This document shows positions 57,250-64,000 of a stretch of DNA of 64,000 bases, one piece after another (the first letter of the stretch is position 1; each line of letters starts with the position of its first letter). The stretch comes from Cymbidium sinense (Eukaryota; Streptophyta; Magnoliopsida; Asparagales; Orchidaceae). The DNA lies in assembly GCA_021442155.1 (NCBI GenBank), contig CM038214.1, positions 28,396,450 through 28,460,449 on the forward strand. The letters run 5' to 3'. The notes below the pieces were generated by a model that worked only from the letters and a program-made list of their open reading frames with translations, had not been told where the DNA came from and did not search any database. The position numbers and the translations under genes were made by a program.

Positions 57250-58528
57250 TGTCTCTTCTAATTATGACTGTGGTGACATCGAACCACAGTTTATTTCTGC
57301 CATTTTGGATGATCCAGCTAAGGCACTCTGATTTTATGGGGATTCTTGAACCTAATGACATTCCTTTTAAATCCTTTAAGGATGCACTTTGGTAAGAGCT
57401 CTACCTCTTCTTGGTGAATCGATTTCAACTTTACTTTGAGGTATGCACGCAATCATGTGTGTTCAGATCTTGATGTCAAAAGCTTGCAAAACCATTCAAT
57501 TTACTTTGATTGGAAAATTTTCTTTGTTGCTAAATTTGGATAAGATTCAATCTTTTTTTCATAACCTTAAACTTTCAGGTGTTTTCACTATTGGCTTGAT
57601 TGATCGAAGACATATTTTGATTCAACTTATGAACGATTTGGATTATTGAAGGGTTTTCTCACGTCGATCTTATTTTTTCTTTAATTACCAAATGCATTTA
57701 CTTAATTGGTCTCTCTTTTTTTATATAAAGGAGGAATCACCTATTGTTTCTGTGTTGTTAGCTCTTCCAAATATGAGAATCCATTATGTTACCCACCAGG
57801 TTTTATTTGCTGTCGGGGCTCTTTTCAATGCGTCATTCCAAATCGATAAAGGCAGATGAGATCCGTCCTCTATTGTTCATATATTGGTTGAACTTGACAT
57901 ATCTAAAATCATCCTAAGGATGTCTGGATATCTGAAAAGTTTAGTTATTTACAAAGGTCAAATTTGAAATTTTTTTGGTTTTTTGTTCCCATTGCAAGAT
58001 ACATGGTCATGATAATTGAGTGTTTTGTTCTTCACCATCTTAAAAGAAAATTTTAAATGAACCTAACTCTATTAAAGTTAATAAAATTTTTTTTGTGCCT
58101 AAAATATCATAAATGTTGATGTTAGGTTAGATTCTTTGGAATCTTCTGATGTTCCAAAAATTGTTGTTTATGCTTCTCATTTTGACCATGATAAAGGTAC
58201 TAATAATGTTGAAAAAGATGATTTGTCCAACAACCTTTCTTTACATGAGAATATGCTTATTATGGCTAACTCTAAATTCAAAGAGGCTAAAAAATTGATG
58301 ATTCATTCTCTAATGAGTTTATTCCTACTTCTTTGCCAGCATTAATTGATGAGAATGAGGTTTTAAATGATGATTTGAATGTTAACTTGAATGTGGCTAA
58401 AATTCTTGAGCAAAACACTGATTTTGATATTGGGAGTTGTGTGTTGAATGGTATAATTTCTTCTCCATCCCCTAATTCCAAGATTGATCTTCATTCTAAT
58501 ACAACCTTTCAAGAAAATACGATTTGAA
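57250..58528 (+). pseudogene. L1-2 ORF1 (DUF4283-like and knuckle remnant)
   Basis: This is homologous to L1-1 ORF1. It has a SFKDALW-like start near 57368, then ACKTIQFTLIGKFSLLLNLD (57480-57550), GVFTIGLIDRRHILIQLMND and an IKEESPIVSVLLALPNM-like stretch near 57725-57780. The knuckle region near 57980-58025 (CSHCKIHGHDN-like, Cys/His) is frame-broken, with stops in or near it. A Ser/Asn-rich tail runs to 58528. Stops every 100-250 bp make it more decayed than copy 1. Confidence 0.8.
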
Positions 58529-58814
58529 GAGGGAAAGTTGTGATTAGAGATGTTCTTGCCAATCTTTATCCTATTAAAATATTCCTAATCAATCTCTTTT
58601 TTGATGGTGACATTTTGGAAAAAAAAAAAATTCCAAACTATTTTTAAAAAAGTAAACTAAGAACTCTAAGATGCAACCTCTAATCTTGATCTACTAGATC
58701 TAGATCCTCTTCCCATAAATAATGTGTTTTTCAATTTTTGGCTTAAGAGAGGATTTATTATTCTTTCCCTCTCTCTTTATTATTTTCATTTAATCTTCTT
58801 TTATAATTTTTTAT
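58529..58814 (+). other. L1-2 ORF1-ORF2 spacer
   Basis: This non-coding interval has an A13 run (58619-58631) and a TAGATCTAGATCCTCTTCCC stretch that aligns with 48530-48545 in L1-1. It marks the site where RTE-3 entered L1-1. There is no gene here. Confidence 0.65.
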
Positions 58815-60000
58815 ATGTTTAATTCTATTATTTGGAATGTTAGAAGGATTGGAACCCTCACTGATCATAATTGTATTAGAAATCACTGTAGAATCAACAA
58901 TATCTTTATTACTTATTGTTATTGAACCACTTTTACATGCTGATAAAATCAATCATGTTGCTAGAATGCTTGGTTTCAATAATTTTTCTCTAACATCAGT
59001 AATAAAATTAGGTGCTTTTGGAATAGCTTCTTAAAGGTTTTAATTTTAGATGATCTTCAACAAGTTGTCAATGCCCAAATTTCTTTGGGTGATTCTTGTG
59101 TGCTTGGCTCTTTTGTTTATGCTTCTTGGAATAGAGCTGGTCGGAATGTTCTTTGGGAGAATTTGAGAAGTTTTGCTCTTTCTATTAACAAACCTTTGGT
59201 TGATTGTGACTTCAACACTATTACATTCATTTGAAAGAATGGGTGGTTGTTCTCTAATATTCATTATATGGAATTTTCTAATATTATTCTTGATTGCAAT
59301 CTTATTGACATTGGTTTTAAAGGCTCTAATTATAGTTGGAAAAACTCTAAGCTCTGGCAATGTCCTGTTAGAATTCTTTTCAACTCTCATTGGATTAATC
59401 AATGGCCTCTTACCTCTATTGAACATTTGAGTAAAACTTTATCTGATCATGCCCCTTTGGGTTTCTTTAAAGATAACTCTAAAAGATTAAACACCCGCCT
59501 TCTTTTGATTTCAAAATCTATGGATTTATCATCTGGATTTCCTTAAAGTCATGGCCAATAATTGGATTGCTCCTCTTCACCGATAATTGATTAGGGGTAT
59601 GCTTAGATTATGGTTTAAGCTTAAAAGGCTCAAATAAAATCTAGTTTGGTGGAACAAACATTATTTTAAAAATCTTTTGCTAATATAAAAAAAACATGGA
59701 ACTTTTGGTTTATGATCATGAAAATGTTTTGTTTGATTCTTCTAAGCTTAAGGATTTGAATGAAGCAAAAGATAATCTTGTTAAATATTAGAATATGGAA
59801 AAAAACCTATTCGCTGCAAAAAGCTGCTAGTAAACATCTTGTTGATGGGGATAGAAATACTAGGTATTTTCTTGCTTTATTTAATAAAAAGAGAGCTTTA
59901 AATTCTATCTAAAAATTAAAAGTGATAATAGAGATTGGATCATGATATTAATTTTATTAAAGATTATTTAATCACTTTAGAAATATGCTTAATAAAAGCC
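58815..60000 (+). pseudogene. L1-2 ORF2 endonuclease remnant
   Basis: It starts MFNSIIWNVRRIGTL at 58815, matching the WNVRGIGTL start of L1-1 ORF2. Next come NHVARMLGFNNF, a VDCDFNTI form of the metal-site motif near 59205 (first Gly lost), the GSNYSWKNSKLWQ segment (59325-59365, 99-codon frame 59247-59546) and SDHAPLGFF near 59440 with the terminal Asp-His. The linker continues to about 60000. Stops and frameshifts inactivate it. Confidence 0.83.
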
Positions 60001-61520
60001 ACTCTTATGAAGCTAATTCTAATTCACATTTAATCCCCTATTATTTTACCAATGATGAAAATCATTGGCTTATTACTACTGAAGATGAGATTGGTAAAGT
60101 TCTCAATAGCATGAACATTGATTCCATTGTTTGCCACCACTTATTTTTTCAAAATTCATGGTCTATTATTAAGCATGACTTAATCGATGCTATTGTTGAT
60201 TTTTTTAGTGGTAATCCTCTCCCTAAATATTTTTCTAGCACTTCCATTGTTCTAATACCTAAAATAATAATCTAGATTCTTGGAGTGATTTTGACCTATT
60301 AGTCTTTGCACTTTCTTTAAATTAATTTCTAAAATTCTTACTAATAGACTTAGTCCTTTACTCCAAAAAAATTATCTCTTTAGATTTGTTAGAGGGAGAT
60401 CTATAGTTGATAACATTCTTCTTGCTCAAGAGCTTATTCATGATTTGGATGTTCCTACTAGAGGTGGTAACATCCTTTTTAAATTAGATATTTCTAAAGC
60501 CTTTGATAACATCTCTTGGGATTTCCTTTTTAGTATCCTGCATTTATTTGTTTCTCTGAAAATTTTATTAATCTTATTAAAATTGTTATTAATAATGTCT
60601 AGTTTTCTATTCTTCTTAATGGTGAAGCTTTAGGCATTTTTCCTTCTTCTCATGGTTTGAGACAAGGAGATCCTTTGTCCCCTTCTTTGTTTATTATTGC
60701 TGTGGAAAACCTATCTAGGAGTTTAAATGAACTTTTCAATAATAATCCTAGCATGTACTTTAGAACTCTTGCTTGTATCCCTATTTATCATCTTAGCTTT
60801 GCTAATGACTTCATTATCTTTTGTAATGCTTCCTTTCATCATATCAAAAGACTTAAGAAATTTTTAATTAATTTTGGTAGAGAAAGTGGTCTTTCTATTA
60901 ATGAAAGCAAGAGCTGCTTATTACCTCCTCTAAAATTTTTAATAACAAAATCAATCATATCTTAAGAATCACTAACTTTAAACACCAAGAACTCCCATTA
61001 AATATGGGTGCTCTTCTTTTCAAAGGTAAAAAAAGATCCCATCTTTTCAATGAGCTTATACAAAAATTTCTAATAAAAGTTTGGTGTGGGAATTTCACTT
61101 TCTTTTTTGTGGTAGGCTTACTTTTGCTTAAGAGTACTCTTAATTTGATGCTTTATACCTTATTCAAACCATTATCCCTACTAATTCTATCTTAAATAGA
61201 ATTGATCTTAATAAATTTTTTTGAGGCTCTAATAATTTGGTTAAAGGATGCATTGGACTTCTTGGCATAAATGTTGTGGTCCTCGGGTGAAGGTGGGCTT
61301 GGGCAAATCTATTCATTAAGCTATTACTACCTTCTCCCATAAACTTTGGTGGAATTTTAGAAAAAAGGATAGCCTATGGGCTAAGTTTATGATAGCTAAA
61401 CACTGCAAGGATAACCACCCTCTAATCTATACTTATAAAGTTGGTGACTCTTTAGTTTGGAAAAGGCTTTGCTCCAATAAATGGGAGGTTGAATCCTTGA
61501 TATCTTGTGGTTTAAATTCA
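60001..61520 (+). pseudogene. L1-2 ORF2 reverse transcriptase remnant
   Basis: The pieces include KYFSSTSIVLIPK (60225-60263), ILFKLDISKAFDNISWDF (60472-60522, first catalytic Asp kept), SHGLRQGDPLSPSLFIIAVE (about 60650-60705) and LSFANDFIIFCNA (about 60795-60830). The FADD motif has become FAND, which by itself would abolish catalysis. GRESGLSINESKSCLL and MGALLFKGKKRSHLFNELI follow. The 102-codon frame at 60657-60965 is the longest RT piece. Confidence 0.87.
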
Positions 61521-62776
61521 GGCTCTATTCTCTTTTGGCAAGGCATCTAGATTGGTGGTTCTATATATTCTTTTATATCTACCCACTCTATTGCTGCTAC
61601 TAAAGTTAAATCCTTTTGGCTTAATAGCAAGTGGAATGATAGTAAACTTAGTGAAGTTATTCCTATCTCTCTTTTGGATAAATTTAGTGATATTCCTATC
61701 CTTTCTAACAAGCCTGATCAAATTCATTTTAAGCTGTCCTATAATGGTGATTTTATTTTTAAAGAGACTTGGAACTATATTAGAGACGCTCAAAATTCTT
61801 CTAATGTATTTATTAAACTTTGGAATAATTTTATCCCTATCTCTTATTATGTTCTTACTTGGAGAATTTTGAAAAACCTCATTCTGTTGATTCCTTTTAG
61901 ATAAAGGTTTTCATTTGCCTTCTAAATGTTACTATTGTTTTCATATCGAAGATGTTAATCATGTTTTTTTAATGGTGTTATTCCCTCCAAATTATGGCTT
62001 TGGTATGATGATCTTTTTTTTTACAAATCATTTCCATGGTTTATTTTCTTCTATATATCAACTTCTTGAAGCCTTTCCAAAAAATTGTGAAAGGTCATAT
62101 CAAAGTTTTAATTGCTATTAACCTTATTTGGTTCATATGGATGGATAATGATGCTAAATATTGGTATTGCATGAATCATAAAGGATTATTGCTAGAACCA
62201 AAGAAAAAATTCATGCTCTATTTAATGCTAATTTAATTAGTAACACCCCATTTAGAGGATGCAAATTTGTGGCCAAAAAATTGGGTCTTTATCTGCCTGA
62301 GATCACCTACTCTAAAGAAGATAGAATTATATATTGGATAAAACCTCATAATAATATCATTAAAATTAATATTGATGGCTCTGTCTCTCAGAATACATTT
62401 GGTTGTGGAGGTATTTTTTTGGAATTTTAAAGGCAATGACATTTGTGCTTTTGCTTATCTTAAAAAAGCTTATTCTATTATCTATGTTGAATTAATGGTT
62501 GTAAATAAAGCTATTGACATTTATTTGCAAAAAGGTTTCTTCAATATTTGGATTGAAGTTGATTCTCTTTTACTCATTGACATGTTGACTTCAACTAAGA
62601 TGGGAAATGCAAATTTATTCTATCTTCTTAATCACACTAGAAGACTCCTCTCTCAAACATGCTTAAAAATTTCTCATATTTGGCATGAAGGAAATGCCTG
62701 TGCAGATTTCCTAGCTAATCTAGGTGCTAAATTAAATGATCTCACTCTTTTTTATTATCTTAATTTACATAGATAA
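61521..62776 (+). pseudogene. L1-2 ORF2 C-terminus: zf-RVT-like and RNase H remnants
   Basis: VLTWRILKN and LPSKCYYCFHIEDVNHVF (about 61910-61970) give the Cys/His segment after RT. KPHNNIIKINIDGSVSQNTF, GCGGIF (62341-62415) and the 134-codon frame 62372-62776, with YVELMVVNKAIDIYLQKGF, FNIWIEVDSLLLIDMLTS and ISHIWHEGNACADFLANLGA, give an RNase H whose Asp, Glu, Asp and late Asp (ACADFLANL) are all present, though split by one frameshift near 62425. This is the best-preserved RNase H in the window. Confidence 0.87.
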
Positions 62777-64000
62777 TTGAAGGGCTTGGTTAATCTGGAT
62801 AACACTGAATTACCTTTTCTCAAAAATTAATTTTGATGTATTTTTAAGGTTTTCTATGTTTTCTCTGTGCTTTTTCATTTTGCATTCTTTTTGTTTCACT
62901 CTCTTGTCTAGTTTGTGTTGTATTACTTGGGAGATCTCTTTGAGGTGGTGGCTGGCTGTTCAGCCTCTATTGTTGGAGAGGTGTTCTCATTGGCTGACTA
63001 GTTTATTTAGGGATCTGAATGTTAACAGTCTCTTCAAGTGTTTTAGTTGTGGTGGCCTCCTTTCAAATTATTCGGAACTACTTTTGGATTTTCCTTCTCT
63101 TAATTGGTACTAGTTTTTCCTCGGTTGTGGCAAGTATTTCCTTACATTAGAAGGTCTTTTGCTACTATTTTTGGGCTGGTGGTGTTTTTTTGCTACTATT
63201 CTCCACCTACTATCTTGGGGTGTTATTTGATGATTTGTTGATCCTTCACTTTTGATTTTGTGTTTAGCTTTTGGTGGTTTTGGTATCCTCATCCCTTTTA
63301 AGCTTGGTAGCTTTTGTTTGTTGTTTTTCACCCTTACCTTGTGGTGGAAGGGTGTTTTATGGTCATTATTAATCTCTTTTCCCTATAGTACTGGATTTTT
63401 GATCCATAGAGTCTGGAAGGGGGTTTTTCCCTTCACTCTGGTTGGCTATTGGTGGTGGGGTGGACCTCCCAGGCTATAGCTTTTTGTCTGGTGGGGTGTT
63501 TACCCTTGGTTTCTAGGTTGTTTATGGTGGTTTCCTATTGGACCTCCTATTGGTTTGTCTCTTTGCCCTCCCCTTTGGACTGCCTGCTTCCTTATCAGAG
63601 TTGGCTCATCTGTTGCTTTGTTATTTGGCTGGGTGGTCTTGTGGGCTGGTTGGTTTGGTTGGTTATGATGGTTGTTTGGTTTTTCTTTTTTGGTTTCCTT
63701 TCTAATCTGTTAGCTAGTTGGATTGCCCTTTGGCTTTTTTTTTTGGTCTTGACCTTCTAGTGGTTGTTTGTTGGTTATGGATTTTGTTTGCTTTGCTGGA
63801 TGGATTTTCTTTATTTTGCCTTATTAGCTTGGTCTTATTTTGGGGATTTAAATTGCTTTTGGTTTCTCGGCTCCCTTTGTTTCTGTGTCTTACCTCTTGA
63901 TTGGTTGGATGGTTTTGGTTTTTCTCCCAATTGCTCTTGGTGGTGATTCTCGGTGTTTTTCTAGATGCCCTTTAGTCTCCTAAGGGTTTTTTTCCTCTCG
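62777..64000 (+). other. L1-2 3' UTR, continuing past the window
   Basis: This stretch is strongly T/G-rich on plus with TTGGTTGG/GGTGG and TTTTGGTTT words and no A-run before the window end. Overlapping frames of 60-103 codons rich in Trp, Phe, Leu and Gly are caused by composition. Comparison with L1-1 suggests that a T/G-rich 3' UTR is normal for this L1 family. Confidence 0.65.

Larger units (their letters stand above)
55911..64000 (+). mobile_element. L1-type LINE, copy 2 (interrupted 5' region, runs off window)
   Basis: This second plant L1 has the same orientation and order as copy 1: ORF1 at 57250-58528, ORF2 at 58815-62776, then a T/G-rich 3' UTR to the window end. The presumed leader (55911-56080, AAGGTCCCTCTCCTCTCTTT) is separated from ORF1 by a Ty3 gag fragment. 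It is heavily decayed. The 3' terminus is not in the window. Confidence 0.82.

Noticed and set aside
63449..63946. Overlapping Trp/Phe/Leu-rich frames resembling multipass membrane proteins
   Set aside because: They lie in the T/G-rich L1 3' UTR, overlap in several frames and have no conserved motif.
1..64000. tRNA, rRNA or host protein genes
   Set aside because: I looked for conserved tRNA/rRNA words and for coding sequence unrelated to transposons and found none I could support. A covariance-model scan would settle small RNAs.

Overview
The window is eukaryotic nuclear DNA from a seed plant with a large, repeat-rich genome. The evidence is decayed Ty3/gypsy elements of the TAT/Ogre type, plant-type RTE LINEs ending in (TTG)n, plant L1 LINEs whose ORF1 has a DUF4283-like region and a CCHC knuckle, and telomere-like TTTAGGG/CCCTAAA arrays. 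I cannot name the species. I see no host protein gene, tRNA, rRNA, operon or CRISPR. Every coding trace is a broken transposable-element gene.

Left part (1-14.2 kb): a broken Ty3 gag (1-1470), then a 2.3-kb block A (1670-3975). Next comes a long non-coding LTR-like block in minus orientation (b', 3975-11.7 kb), split by an RTE LINE (4913-7951) with a clear 6-bp target-site duplication. An inverted copy of A follows (11.77-14.2 kb).

Middle (14.2-38.8 kb): a very large imperfect inverted repeat. The left arm (about 14.65-26.59 kb) reads LTR-like block b, then protease, RT, RNase H, integrase, then a 3' tandem-repeat region. The right arm (about 28.11-38.82 kb) carries the same order on the minus strand. 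Both arms share an unusual junction where the LTR-like block runs straight into mid-protease with no gag. The 1.5-kb loop is an AT-rich repeat followed by a degenerate TTTAGGG array that ends where the right arm starts.

Right part (38.8-64 kb): degenerate telomere-like DNA, C-rich on the plus strand, with LINEs in and beside it. RTE-2 (39.9-42.9 kb, minus) lies within it. L1-1 (43.9-53.4 kb, plus) has CCCTAAA DNA on both sides and is itself split between ORF1 and ORF2 by RTE-3 (45.5-48.5 kb). L1-2 (about 55.9 kb to the window end, plus) abuts it and is split near its 5' end by a minus-strand Ty3 gag fragment. The arrays change in blocks from CCCTAAA to AAATAAAACC-like, GGCCCTGGGCC-like and AACCATAACC-like sequence. 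This may be real divergence or repeat-calling error.

The genes do not work together as a system. The interest lies in the architecture: a fold-back duplication with telomere-like DNA at its centre, head-to-head telomere-like arrays, and repeated LINE insertion in and beside them. Boundaries were placed by eye and are good to tens of bases at best unless a target-site duplication is given.
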